Of a DNA stretch of 64,000 nucleotides, positions 55,487-63,614 are shown piece after piece. How positions within the stretch are numbered: the first letter of the stretch is position 1; every line of letters begins with the position of its first letter. The translations under genes and the position numbers were made by a program. The notes beneath the pieces are model-generated. The model made no database searches and was not told the origin of the DNA. It saw nothing but the letters and a program-made list of their open reading frames with translations. The stretch is from Chromobacterium sp. ATCC 53434. GTDB lineage: Bacteria; Pseudomonadota; Gammaproteobacteria; Burkholderiales; Chromobacteriaceae. The DNA lies in NCBI RefSeq assembly GCF_002848345.1, contig NZ_CP025429.1:3038001-3102000 (forward strand), read 5' to 3'.

Positions 55487-56350
55487 ATGAAAATATTAAA
55501 GATATTGGTATTGATTTTCATGATCATCACCACATCCAGCCAGGCCGCCACGCTGTCCAGAGTTCGGGTTTCAATTGAAGTCGGCATTCTGGAAAACTAC
55601 AAGAAATGGATAGACACAGCGGGCGGTGACTGTACAAAAATAGAGACTTACAAGTCCATTTACGCCACCAGGGCAGCGGTTGAAATGATCTTGCTCTGCC
55701 AGGCGTTGCGCACAGGCGGATATCATGGCCCGATCGAACTGGTTGCCATGCCGAATTACAGCCGGGAGGTGAGAGAGGCCGAGCAAGGCCATGTCGACAT
55801 GCCGTCGGAGTCCCTGTGGAGCATCGACATCCAGCCGAATGAGTTCTACGTCACGCCCCCGGTGATAAAACAGGGCGATTTTGAAAAAGGGCTATACACG
55901 GCCACAGGGAAAAACATTACCGTCAAGCATTTGAGCGATTTGAAAAAATACACGGCCGCCATGTCTTCCCTGTGGGTCGTCGACTGGAAAACCTTGAAGG
56001 GAATGGATTTGACGGTCGAGAATGTTTCAACCGAGGACGGAATATTCGACATGGTGACCAGCGGCCGAGCCGACTTCACCATTCTTGAATTCACAACCCT
56101 CCCAGGAATGCAGCAATCATTCAGGGGGAAAACCTTATTCCCCGTACCTGGCGTAAAAATATCGCTTGATGGAGAAAGATCATTTGTCGTGTCAAAGCAG
56201 TCTCCGCACGGAAAAATGGTTTTCCTCGTCTTCAGCGCCGGCCTGAAAGAGATGGTGAAATCGGGCACGATTCACAGAGCCTGGGTGGAATCTGGATTCT
56301 TCAATCAGAACGTCGAATCCTGGATCGACCTTAGACAATGCTGCAAATAA
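55487..56350 (+). CDS. Periplasmic solute-binding protein-like (family 3 fold)
   Basis: 287 residues from ATG 55487 (MKILKILVLIFMI, a signal peptide ending near TSSQA). The mature part resembles extracellular solute-binding proteins of the amino-acid ABC family in the order of segments: YATRAAVEMILLCQALRTGG, YVTPPVIKQGDFEKG, DGIFDMVTSGRADFTILE and SPHGKMVFLVFSAGLKEM. No ABC permease or ATPase is beside it, so it may be an orphan or a sensor partner. Codon usage is much AT-richer than the flanking genes, pointing to horizontal transfer. The frame extends 15 codons upstream to 55442 without a better site. Confidence 0.7.
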   Translation: MKILKILVLIFMIITTSSQAATLSRVRVSIEVGILENYKKWIDTAGGDCTKIETYKSIYATRAAVEMILLCQALRTGGYHGPIELVAMPNYSREVREAEQGHVDMPSESLWSIDIQPNEFYVTPPVIKQGDFEKGLYTATGKNITVKHLSDLKKYTAAMSSLWVVDWKTLKGMDLTVENVSTEDGIFDMVTSGRADFTILEFTTLPGMQQSFRGKTLFPVPGVKISLDGERSFVVSKQSPHGKMVFLVFSAGLKEMVKSGTIHRAWVESGFFNQNVESWIDLRQCCK

Positions 56351-56382
56351 GCGGAGCAGACGCGTGACGGCCCGCCCGATAG

Positions 56383-56416
56383 AAAAAGGCTGCCGGCGAT
56401 TTCCGCGAGCAGCCTT
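56383..56416 (-). terminator. Intrinsic terminator of trpS
   Basis: AAGGCTGC (56386-56393) pairs with GCAGCCTT (56409-56416), with an inner CGG/CCG extension; on the minus strand T-residues follow. It lies 25 bases beyond the trpS stop and ends the seven-gene operon. Confidence 0.8.
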
Positions 56417-56440
56417 CGTCCACACCGGCAACGGACTAGA

Positions 56441-57637
56441 TCAATAGCCCAGCCCCAGCGCGGCGCGCACATCGCCCATCGTCTCGCGCGCCACCTTCTC
56501 GGCGCGGGCATTGCCGTCGGCGAGGATTTCGGCGACCAGCTTCGGATTGCTCAGGTATTTCTCGGCGCGCTCGAACATCGGCTGCTGCTCGCGCACGACG
56601 GCGTCTATCACCGGCTGCTTGCAGTCCAGACAGCCGATGCCGGCGGTAGTACAGCCGGCCTTGACCCATTCCTTGGTCTCGCCGTCGCTGTAGACCTCGT
56701 GCAGCTGCCACACCGGGCAAAGGCTCGGCGTGCCCGGATCGGTGCGGCGCACGCGGGCCGGATCGGTCGGCATGCCGCGGATCTTCTTGCTGACCGTCTC
56801 CGGCGCCTCGCGCATCGTGATGGTGTTGCCATAGGACTTGGACATCTTCTGGCCGTCCAGGCCCGGCATCTTCGACGCCGCGGTCAGCTTGGCCTCGCAC
56901 TCCGGCAGGATGATCTTGCCCTTGTTCTCCAGCCAGCCGTACAGCCGCTCGCGATCGGCCGCGCCCAGGTTCTGGCTGGCGGCCAGGATTTCACGCGCCT
57001 TCAGCAGCGACTCGGCGTCGCCGTCCTGCAGATAGGCGGTGCGCAGCCGGTCGAAATCCTTGCCGGCCTTGCCTATCTTCTTCACCGCCGCCTTCGCCAG
57101 CTCCTCGAAGTTCGGCTCGCGGCCGAACATGTGGTTGAAGCGGCGCGCCACTTCGCGGGTCAGCTCGATGTGCGGCACCTGGTCCTCGCCGACCGGCACC
57201 AGTCCGGCTTTGTACACCAGGATGTCGGCCGCCTGCAGCAAGGGGTAGCCGAGGAAGCCGTAGGTGGTCAAATCCTTGTGGCTGAGCTTCTCCATCTGGT
57301 CCTTGTAGGTCGGCACCCGCTCCAGCCAACCCAAGGGCGTCACCATCGACAGCGCCAGATGCAGCTCGGCGTGCTGCGGCACCTTGGACTGCACGAAGAC
57401 GGTGGATTTTTCCGGATCGACGCCGGAAGCCAGCCAGTCGATCACCATCTCGTTGATCGACTTGCCGATGATGGACACGTCGTCGAAGTTGGTGGTCAGC
57501 GCATGCCAGTCGGCCACCATGAAGAAGCATTCGTGGCTGTGCTGCAGCTCCACCCAGTTCTTGATCACACCGTGGTAGTGGCCCAGGTGCAGGCTGCCGG
57601 TGGGGCGCATGCCGGAAAGGATGCGGTTGGCGGACAT
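56441..57637 (-). CDS. trpS: Tryptophanyl-tRNA synthetase
   Basis: Class I synthetase, 398 residues from ATG 57637 (MSANRILSGMRPTGSLHLGHY). The HIGH signature is HLGHYHG near residue 18, and KMSKS appears as GQKMSKSYGN near residue 200. This is the longer TrpRS form common in Betaproteobacteria, with a C-terminal extension. A further 21 codons are open upstream but unlikely. Last gene of the minus-strand operon; it begins 77 bases after the site-2 protease gene. Confidence 0.96.
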   Translation of the reverse strand: MSANRILSGMRPTGSLHLGHYHGVIKNWVELQHSHECFFMVADWHALTTNFDDVSIIGKSINEMVIDWLASGVDPEKSTVFVQSKVPQHAELHLALSMVTPLGWLERVPTYKDQMEKLSHKDLTTYGFLGYPLLQAADILVYKAGLVPVGEDQVPHIELTREVARRFNHMFGREPNFEELAKAAVKKIGKAGKDFDRLRTAYLQDGDAESLLKAREILAASQNLGAADRERLYGWLENKGKIILPECEAKLTAASKMPGLDGQKMSKSYGNTITMREAPETVSKKIRGMPTDPARVRRTDPGTPSLCPVWQLHEVYSDGETKEWVKAGCTTAGIGCLDCKQPVIDAVVREQQPMFERAEKYLSNPKLVAEILADGNARAEKVARETMGDVRAALGLGY

Positions 57638-57714
57638 ATTGTTGTGCTCTCGATAGGGACGCGGGAAAGGAAAAGCCGCCGGCAGCAATCCGGCGGCCAC
57701 GCCCGCTCAGGTTT

Positions 57715-58359
57715 CTAGAAAAACAGTCGCAGCAGATGATACATCAATACATAAAACGGCTGCAGGATCTTGCCCAGCAGCCCGGTGGCGATCAACAGCA
57801 GCAGAATCCACATGCCGTAGCGCTCGGTCTGGCCATAGCGCCAGGCCAGGTTCGACGGCAGCAGGCTATGCACGATGCGGCCGCCGTCCAACGGCAGTAT
57901 CGGCAGCAGGTTCAACAGCATCAGCGACAAATTGATGGCGATGCCGGCCTGGCTCATCAGCCGCAGCGGCTCGCCATAGCCGCCGACGCCGGACAGCGCC
58001 AGCTTCAACAGCAGGGTCCAGCCCAGCAGCATCGCGAAATTGGCGGCCGGCCCGGCCGCCGCCACCCAGCGACCGTGCTCGCGCGGCTTGCGCAGCGCGC
58101 CAAAGTCGACCGGCACCGGCTTGGCCCAGCCGAAGATGAAACCGCCGGCCCACAAGGTCATCAGCGGCAGCAGCACGGTGCCGACAGGATCGATATGCTT
58201 CAGCGGATTCAGCGTCATCCGCCCCAGCAGATAAGCGGTGTCGTCGCCGAAGCGGCGCGCGGCGTAGGCGTGGGCCGCCTCGTGCAGCGTGATCGCCAAC
58301 AGCACCGGCACGGCGTAGATGGTGACTTGTCGCACCAGAGCATCGAAATCCACCGCCAT
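57715..58359 (-). CDS. Site-2 protease (M50-family) membrane metalloprotease
   Basis: 214 residues, almost entirely membrane helices. The zinc motif is LHEAAHA (His26, Glu27, His30) in the first helices, and the third ligand is Asp158 in LPLDGGR. AAGPAANFAM is the third conserved segment. The protein is of the short class without PDZ or CBS domains, as in the yciO-trpS neighbourhood of Betaproteobacteria. It cleaves transmembrane substrates inside the membrane; its target is not known. Start ATG 58359, with GCAAAAAGGAGATGG upstream. It is 32 bases after its catalytically dead paralogue. Confidence 0.9.
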   Translation of the reverse strand: MAVDFDALVRQVTIYAVPVLLAITLHEAAHAYAARRFGDDTAYLLGRMTLNPLKHIDPVGTVLLPLMTLWAGGFIFGWAKPVPVDFGALRKPREHGRWVAAAGPAANFAMLLGWTLLLKLALSGVGGYGEPLRLMSQAGIAINLSLMLLNLLPILPLDGGRIVHSLLPSNLAWRYGQTERYGMWILLLLIATGLLGKILQPFYVLMYHLLRLFF

Positions 58360-58391
58360 CTCCTTTTTGCGCTGCCCTTCGGGGCCGGCCG

Positions 58392-59036
58392 CTAGGCCAG
58401 CACCGCGCCGACGATCAACACCACGATGGCCTGCACCAGCGGCAGCAACAGCTTGCCGAGTACGCCGCTGAACATCAGCAGCAGCAGAATCCAGAAACTG
58501 TAGCGCTCCACCTTGGAAAACTGCCAGGCGGCCCGCGCCGGCAGCAAGGCCTGCACGATGACGCCGCCCGGCAGCGGCGGCAGCGGGATCAGCGTGAAGA
58601 TCATCAGCGCGACGTTGACCTTGATGCCGATCAGCGCCATCAGTTGCAGCGGCTCGCCGAAGTAGTCCGACAGATGGCCGGACGCCGCCACCACGCCGGC
58701 CCACAGCAGGGCCATCGCCAGATTGGCCAGCGGCGTCACCACCGCCACCTTGGCCAGCGCGGTGCGCGGATTGCGCATCGCGCCGGGATTCAGCTGCAGC
58801 GACTTCGGCCAGCCTATGATGAAGCCGCCCATCGCCACGCCTATCAACGGCAGCACGATGGAGCCTATCGGATCGATGTGGGCCAGCGGGCTGAAAGTGC
58901 GGCGGCCGGTCATGTAGGCGGTGCGGTCGCCGAGCCGGTCGGCCATGAAGGCCTGCGCCCCGGCGGGAATGGTGATGGCGAACAGTATCGGCAGTATCGA
59001 TACCGCCAACTGCTGGATCAGGGAGAGTTGCTGCAT
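58392..59036 (-). CDS. Catalytically dead site-2 protease paralogue
   Basis: 214 residues, exactly the length of the neighbouring site-2 protease and alignable without gaps at the key sites. Where the active protein has LHEAAHA this one has IPAGAQA (His to Pro24, Glu to Ala25, His to Gln28). Where it has LPLDGGR this one has PPLPGGV (Asp to Pro156). Both zinc ligands, the catalytic Glu and the third ligand are lost, yet the frame is intact and the hydrophobic pattern and loops (GDRTAYMTGRRTFSPLAHIDPIG) are well kept. It is therefore probably a pseudoprotease with a regulatory or substrate-binding role. It lies between yciO and the active copy in the operon. Confidence 0.88.
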   Translation of the reverse strand: MQQLSLIQQLAVSILPILFAITIPAGAQAFMADRLGDRTAYMTGRRTFSPLAHIDPIGSIVLPLIGVAMGGFIIGWPKSLQLNPGAMRNPRTALAKVAVVTPLANLAMALLWAGVVAASGHLSDYFGEPLQLMALIGIKVNVALMIFTLIPLPPLPGGVIVQALLPARAAWQFSKVERYSFWILLLLMFSGVLGKLLLPLVQAIVVLIVGAVLA

Positions 59037-59064
59037 GATTTCCTAGATAAGATGTCGAATTGAA

Positions 59065-59688
59065 TCACAGGCCGAACGGCGCCAGCGGGCCCTTGCCCGC
59101 CCGCACCAGCTCGACGCCGTCGGTCATGTCTATGACGGTGGTCGGCTCGACGCCGCACCAGCCGCCGTCCAGCACCGCCTCCACCGCGTGCTCCAGCCGT
59201 TCGCGGATCTCCTGCGGGTCCGACAGCGGCTCGGCGTCGCCCGGCAGCATCAGCGTACAGGACAATATGGGTTCGCCCAGCTCTTCCAGCAAGGCCTGCG
59301 CCACCTTGTGCTCCGGCACGCGCAGGCCGATGGTGGCGCGCTTCGGGTGCAAGGTGCGGCGCGGCACCTCGCGGCTGGCCTGCAGGATGAAGGTGTAGCT
59401 GCCCGGCGTCGCGCTCTTCAGCAGCCGGAACTGGCGGTTGTCGACGCGGGCGTAGTTGGCCAGCTCGGACAGATCGTGGCAGACCAGCGTCATCATCCGC
59501 TGCTTCAGGCCCAGCCCGCGGATGGCCAGCAGGCGTTCCAGCGCGTCCTTGTCGCCGAGCATGCAGCCCAGCGCGTAACAGGAGTCGGTCGGATAGGCGA
59601 TCACCCCGCCTTCGCGCAATATCCTCACCGCCTCGCGTATCAGGCGGATCTGCGGATTGTCGGGGTGGATCATGAAATATTGCGCCAT
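59065..59688 (-). CDS. yciO: YrdC/Sua5-family protein, YciO type
   Basis: 207 residues with the YrdC fold: VIAYPTDSCYALGCMLGD (nucleotide-binding entry), PGSYTFILQASREVPRR and TIGLRVPEHKVAQALLEELGEPIL. YciO-type members resemble the threonylcarbamoyl-AMP synthase TsaC but differ in the binding pocket; weak activity has been discussed and their true role is open. Start ATG 59688 (MAQYFMIHPDNP). It sits next to rnm, a conserved pair also in E. coli (yciV-yciO). Confidence 0.9.
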   Translation of the reverse strand: MAQYFMIHPDNPQIRLIREAVRILREGGVIAYPTDSCYALGCMLGDKDALERLLAIRGLGLKQRMMTLVCHDLSELANYARVDNRQFRLLKSATPGSYTFILQASREVPRRTLHPKRATIGLRVPEHKVAQALLEELGEPILSCTLMLPGDAEPLSDPQEIRERLEHAVEAVLDGGWCGVEPTTVIDMTDGVELVRAGKGPLAPFGL

Positions 59689-59706
59689 ATTCTTGTCCTT
59701 GTGCGC

Positions 59707-60555
59707 TCAGCGCAGGATGCGCGCGTCCAGCTCGCGCCAGATCGGCCGGCAGATAGGCGGCAGATCCTCGGTATGGCCGACGTCGCGGCCGCCCTCGCCC
59801 GGCGCGTGAAAATCGCTGCCGCAGCTGGCGAACAGCTGGTGGCGCTCGGCGTGCAGCGCGAACTTGTGCATGTCGTCGAGGCTGTGGCTGCCGCAGGCCA
59901 CTTCTATGCCCTGGCCGCCGGCCGCCTTGAAGTCCAGGATCAGCCGCTCGATCAGCGTCTTGCCCATGTCGTAGCGCCCCGGATGGGCGATCGCCGCCAT
60001 GCCGCCGGCGCCGACTATCCAGCCCACCGCCTCCTCCAGGCCGGCCCAGTCGTGCTCGACATAGCCCGGCTTGCCCGGCGTCAGGTATTTGCGGAACACC
60101 GTGCGCAAGTCCTTGACCGCGCCGCTGGCCACCAGATGGCGGGCGAAATGGGTGCGGCCCACCATCTCGGGGTTGTCGCACCGGGCCATCGCCCCTTCGA
60201 AGACGCCCGGTATGCCGGCATTGGCCAGCGCCGCCCCCATCCGTCGCGCGCGCTCGACGCGGCCGTCGCGTATGCCCTTCAGGCCGGCGGCCAACCGCGG
60301 TTCGTCCGGGTCTACGCCGAGACCGACGATGTGCACCGTGTGCCGCCCCCAGCTGACCGACACCTCGACGCCGTTGAGAAAGCCGATGCCATGGCGCGCG
60401 GCGGCGGCCGCCGCCTCGGCCAGGCCGCCGGTGCAGTCGTGGTCGGTCAGCGCCAGCAGCGTCGGCGAGCGCGCCGCGGCGCGGTCGATGACTTCGGTCG
60501 GCGTCAGCGCGCCGTCCGAAGTGCGGGAATGGAAATGCAGATCAATGCCGGCCAT
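59707..60555 (-). CDS. rnm: PHP-family 3',5'-nucleoside bisphosphate phosphatase
   Basis: 282 residues of the PHP superfamily. Metal ligands are visible in DLHFHSRTSDGAL (His, His, Asp), ALTDHDCTGG and NGVEVSV, and the distal blocks GMAAIAHPGRYD and SCGSDFHAPGEGG complete the tri-metal site. Family members hydrolyse 3',5'-nucleoside bisphosphates and trim RNA 5' ends; the founding enzyme, as I recall, is Cv1693 from Chromobacterium violaceum. Start ATG 60555, overlapping the upstream gene by 14 bases. Followed by yciO after 19 bases. Confidence 0.92.
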   Translation of the reverse strand: MAGIDLHFHSRTSDGALTPTEVIDRAAARSPTLLALTDHDCTGGLAEAAAAAARHGIGFLNGVEVSVSWGRHTVHIVGLGVDPDEPRLAAGLKGIRDGRVERARRMGAALANAGIPGVFEGAMARCDNPEMVGRTHFARHLVASGAVKDLRTVFRKYLTPGKPGYVEHDWAGLEEAVGWIVGAGGMAAIAHPGRYDMGKTLIERLILDFKAAGGQGIEVACGSHSLDDMHKFALHAERHQLFASCGSDFHAPGEGGRDVGHTEDLPPICRPIWRELDARILR

Positions 60556-60736
60556 CGTCGCCTCCCGCGGCCGGCCGTGCGACCCGGCGCCGCTCCCAGG
60601 CGGCCAGCCGCTCGCGATAGGCGCGCAGCTCCTGCTGGTAGAGGTCCAGTATGCACGGTTCGCAGCCGCTGCCGCAGCACATGTCGTCGCTCACCTCGAA
60701 CGGCGGCTCGGGCATGATGTCGGCGGAATCATCCAT
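60542..60736 (-). CDS. Small oxidoreductase-like domain protein
   Basis: 64 residues with the block CCGSGCEPCILDLYQQEL (residues 20-37), the signature of the oxidoreductase-like domain found in short bacterial proteins and in the human OXLD1. Four cysteines in CCxxxCxxC could bind a metal or form disulfides; no reaction is established for this domain. The start ATG 60736 is one base after the S4 gene's stop and the end overlaps rnm by 14 bases, so it is tightly coupled in the operon. Confidence 0.85.
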   Translation of the reverse strand: MDDSADIMPEPPFEVSDDMCCGSGCEPCILDLYQQELRAYRERLAAWERRRVARPAAGGDDGRH

Positions 60737-60737
60737 C

Positions 60738-60953
60738 TCACTCGGCCTCTACCGCGATCAGGAAACCGTCCCCGCTGACCTGCTGGCCGGCGCGGATCTT
60801 GCAGGTCTTGCGCAATTCCTGCTGGCCGTCCACCGCCACATTGCCTTCGGCGATGAAATACTTGGCGCCGCCGCCGGACTGGCAGACGTTGCAGGCCTTG
60901 AGCAGATCGCACAAGGCGATGTATTCGCCGGACAGGCGGAAAGTCTGTTTCAT
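60738..60953 (-). CDS. RNA-binding S4-domain protein (YbcJ type)
   Basis: 71 residues from ATG 60953 (MKQTFRLSGEYIALCDLL); a GTG three codons upstream is in frame. The S4 RNA-binding fold is visible: CDLLKACNVCQSGGGAKYF, IAEGNVAVDGQ and RKTCKIRAGQQV. YbcJ-type proteins consist of this domain alone and bind structured RNA. It is the first gene of the seven-gene minus-strand operon, so its promoter lies in 60954-61160. Confidence 0.88.
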   Translation of the reverse strand: MKQTFRLSGEYIALCDLLKACNVCQSGGGAKYFIAEGNVAVDGQQELRKTCKIRAGQQVSGDGFLIAVEAE

Positions 60954-60991
60954 GTTTTGCACACTCGTTCTGGACAGGCTTGTGAGCGGTC

Positions 60992-61112
60992 TGTGGACAA
61001 AGCCGCCAAGCCCTTAATCTGTCTGATGTTTTTGCCGCCGCCCATTTTTTAGGCAGCTTCGCCCGGCTATCCACGCCGGCAGCGAACAATATTGTGGAGC
61101 CACTGTGGACAA
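60992..61112. promoter_or_regulatory. Cluster of three DnaA-box-like nonamers
   Basis: TGTGGACAA occurs at 60992-61000 and again at 61104-61112, each one base away from the DnaA box TGTGGATAA. A third, on the other strand, CTATCCACG at 61068-61076 has two mismatches. They lie in the 207-base region between the S4 gene and the NadR-like gene, where the S4 operon's promoter must be. Possible DnaA control; chance is not excluded. Confidence 0.35.
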
Positions 61113-61160
61113 GCGCGGCAAGGCCATGTTTTCGCTGGCCATTTTCGGTCTGATTATTTT

Positions 61161-61712
61161 TTAGTCAGCCAATAGCGGCAAAAGTGCCTGCTGGGCGCGC
61201 GCCAACCGCGCCTCGCGCGCTCCGGCCACCTCCACCGCGTCGATTCCGCTGCGCGCCAACTCCCGCCGGTACAATTCCAGCAGCCAGTCGCGCTGTTCGG
61301 GATGGCTGCGCAGCGGGTCCGGCTCCCACGGGATGTCCGGACGGGCCAGCACCGTCAACGCGTAGTCGCCCGGCCGGTACAGCGCCAGCAACGCGTCCGA
61401 CGCCCGCTGGTGCGCCACCTCGGCCCAGATCTTGCAGGTCAGCACCGTGGTGTCGCACAGCAGGATGTCGGCAGCCTCTTCCGCCCGCCGCTCGGCGGCC
61501 AGCTGGCCGGCGGCGATCGCCTCGATGTCGGCCATGGTGGAAATATAAGGCCGGTCGGCGTAATAGGCGCGCGCATACTCGGGCACCCACGCCGCTCGGC
61601 GGCCGCCGGCGCGAAGCCGCCGCGCCCATTGTTCGGCCAGCGTGCTCTTGCCGCTGGACTCCGGGCCGACTATCGCCACCCGGATCGGCCTGCCGGCCTG
61701 CTGCTGCACCAT
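61161..61712 (-). CDS. NadR-like AAA ATPase / kinase
   Basis: 183 residues. P-loop VGPESSGKSTLAEQ near residue 15, the form used in the ribosylnicotinamide kinase domain of NadR; PEYARAYYADRPYIS and LLCDTTVLTCKIWAEV (Walker B-like Asp) follow. The nicotinamide mononucleotide adenylyltransferase and DNA-binding parts of the full NadR are absent, so it is a stand-alone kinase domain, probably acting on nicotinamide riboside or a similar nucleoside. Single gene, upstream region divergent from the efflux operon. Confidence 0.85.
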   Translation of the reverse strand: MVQQQAGRPIRVAIVGPESSGKSTLAEQWARRLRAGGRRAAWVPEYARAYYADRPYISTMADIEAIAAGQLAAERRAEEAADILLCDTTVLTCKIWAEVAHQRASDALLALYRPGDYALTVLARPDIPWEPDPLRSHPEQRDWLLELYRRELARSGIDAVEVAGAREARLARAQQALLPLLAD

Positions 61713-61947
61713 TGTTCAGTCTTCCACGCTATCGGCCGTCATTTCGGGCCGAGCGGATTATTATACCGCGACAAGCCGCGCCTTCCCCGCTTTTCCATGA
61801 TTTCGCCGACAAAATCGGCGAGCCGGGCGCGAAAGTTGCCGGCACATCGAAACCGACTATGCTTTGACCATAACGCGCCATCAATATCGCCGCACGCCGC
61901 ATCGATCGGATTTTTCCGCCTCGAGATGTCTTGACCCTGGAGATTTC

Positions 61948-62460
61948 ATGCGAGTAACTGGCCGCACTTCCGCCCTGTTTGTCATCGGCTCCGCCGCGCT
62001 ATTGTCGCAGCCGGCCTGGGCCATGCCCCCGGGCATGGAAGAGAAAGTCGCCGACGTGATGGTGTGGGTCGTCGTCGTGCTGGTGCCGGTGGCCGCCATC
62101 TATCTGTTCTGGAAAGTGCATGTGCTGCCGGAAGTCTTCGCCGAGAAGCACCAGCATCCGCAAAAGCACGCCATCCAGGTGCTGTGCCTGCTGTCGCTGG
62201 CCTTCGGCGGCCTGCTGTGGCCGATCGCCTGGTTGTGGGCCTTCACCAAACCCACGTCCTACAAGGCCGCCTACGGCACCGACAAGCACGACGACTTCTT
62301 CCTGAAACCCGATGGCGCCCACGCCGACAAGCCGCTGGATCTGGCCATCGTCGACGATGAGATCATGCTGCTGAAAGAGAGGCTGGCGGGCCTGTCGCAG
62401 AAACGCGCGCTGATCGTCGGCAAGCAGGCCGGCGGCGACAAGGAGGCTGGCGATGCTTGA
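61948..62460 (+). CDS. DUF3302 inner-membrane protein of an efflux operon
   Basis: 170 residues, signal sequence (FVIGSAALLSQPAWA) and two membrane helices (about 41-60 and 80-101: VMVWVVVVLVPVAAIYLFW, LCLLSLAFGGLLWPIAW). It belongs to the DUF3302 family (YiaW type), always next to an HlyD-type adaptor. Its last 8 bases overlap the HlyD gene, so it is co-translated. It probably is a small accessory subunit of the efflux complex. Start ATG 61948 after CTGGAGATTTC. Confidence 0.85.
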   Translation: MRVTGRTSALFVIGSAALLSQPAWAMPPGMEEKVADVMVWVVVVLVPVAAIYLFWKVHVLPEVFAEKHQHPQKHAIQVLCLLSLAFGGLLWPIAWLWAFTKPTSYKAAYGTDKHDDFFLKPDGAHADKPLDLAIVDDEIMLLKERLAGLSQKRALIVGKQAGGDKEAGDA

Positions 62461-63604
62461 AATCATCCTCGGCGGCTACGCCTTCCTGATCTGGCTGATC
62501 TTCATCAAGTTCAAATGGCTGCCCTGGAACATCCAGACCCAGGTCGGCTCGGCGACCGGCGCGCTGGCGCTGCTCGCCACCATCATCTTCACCATCAATG
62601 TTGTCACCCCGTCCTCCGGCGACGTCCGCGTCATCAACTACGTGTCGGAAATCGTGCCGCGCGTGGCGGGCACCGTTACCCGGGTGGCGGTCGACGGCAA
62701 TACCCTGGTCAAAAAGGGCGACGTGCTGCTGGAAATCGACAACACGCCGTACCGGCTGCGCGTCAAGGAGCTGAAGGCCAAGCTGGCCGACACCACCGCC
62801 TCGTCGAAGACGCTGCGGCAGGACCTGGACAGCGCCGACAGCGACGCCGCCGCCGCGCGGGCGCAGCTGGAGTTGATGCGGCAGCGGCTGAACGAAGCCA
62901 GGACACTGGCCAGGACCGGGGCCGGCAACCAGTACGATGTGGAGAGCTTCCGCGCCGAGGTGAAGAAGGCCGAGTCGGCGCTGGCGTCGGCGCAGAGCGG
63001 CCAGGCCAAGGCGCGGACCAGACTGGACGGCAAGGTCGGTCCGGACCTGGCCAGCGTGGCCCAGATCAAGGCGCAGCTGGAGGCCGCGCAATACGATCTG
63101 GACTCCACCGTCATCCGCGCTCCCGCCGACGGCTACGCCATCAACGTCGCCGTGCGCCCGGGCAATTACCTGGTGCCGATGCCGTTCCGGCCGGCGCTGA
63201 GCTTCGTCGAACAGGAGCAACGCATCCTGGCCTTCTTCGACCAGAACGAGCTGCGCTACGTCCAGCCCGGCGACAAGGCCGAGGTCGCGTTCAAGACGCT
63301 GCCCGGCCGGCTGGTTCGCGCCCGGGTCGATTCCATCGTCTGGGCCAATGGCCAGGGCCAGCTGGCCCAGTCCGGCCAGGTGCCGAACACGCCGGTGGAG
63401 CTGGCCCCGCCGCCGCTGGCGCAGAAATACGCGGTCAAGCTGCTGCCGGTGCGCGACGACGGCGACGCGGCGCTCTTCATCCCGATGGGGGCGCGCGGCG
63501 ACGGCGCCATCTACACCGAGAAGCTGGCGCCGCTGCACCTGCTGCGCATGGTGATGATCCGCGCCCAGTCGCTGCTCAACTACCTTGTGCTGAAACTGCA
63601 CTGA
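62453..63604 (+). CDS. HlyD-family efflux adaptor (YiaV type)
   Basis: 383 residues. One N-terminal membrane helix region (IILGGYAFLIWLIFIKF and LALLATIIFTINVV), then a lipoyl/barrel-sandwich half (VSEIVPRVAGTVTRVAVDGN and STVIRAPADGYAINVAV) with a long coiled-coil hairpin between (about 100-210). It bridges an inner-membrane partner to an outer-membrane channel, and no ABC or RND pump is visible in the window. It follows DUF3302 and precedes an outer-membrane factor gene, as in small tripartite export systems of the YiaV/AaeA group. Confidence 0.9.
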   Translation: MLEIILGGYAFLIWLIFIKFKWLPWNIQTQVGSATGALALLATIIFTINVVTPSSGDVRVINYVSEIVPRVAGTVTRVAVDGNTLVKKGDVLLEIDNTPYRLRVKELKAKLADTTASSKTLRQDLDSADSDAAAARAQLELMRQRLNEARTLARTGAGNQYDVESFRAEVKKAESALASAQSGQAKARTRLDGKVGPDLASVAQIKAQLEAAQYDLDSTVIRAPADGYAINVAVRPGNYLVPMPFRPALSFVEQEQRILAFFDQNELRYVQPGDKAEVAFKTLPGRLVRARVDSIVWANGQGQLAQSGQVPNTPVELAPPPLAQKYAVKLLPVRDDGDAALFIPMGARGDGAIYTEKLAPLHLLRMVMIRAQSLLNYLVLKLH

Positions 63605-63614
63605 GGGGGCCGCG

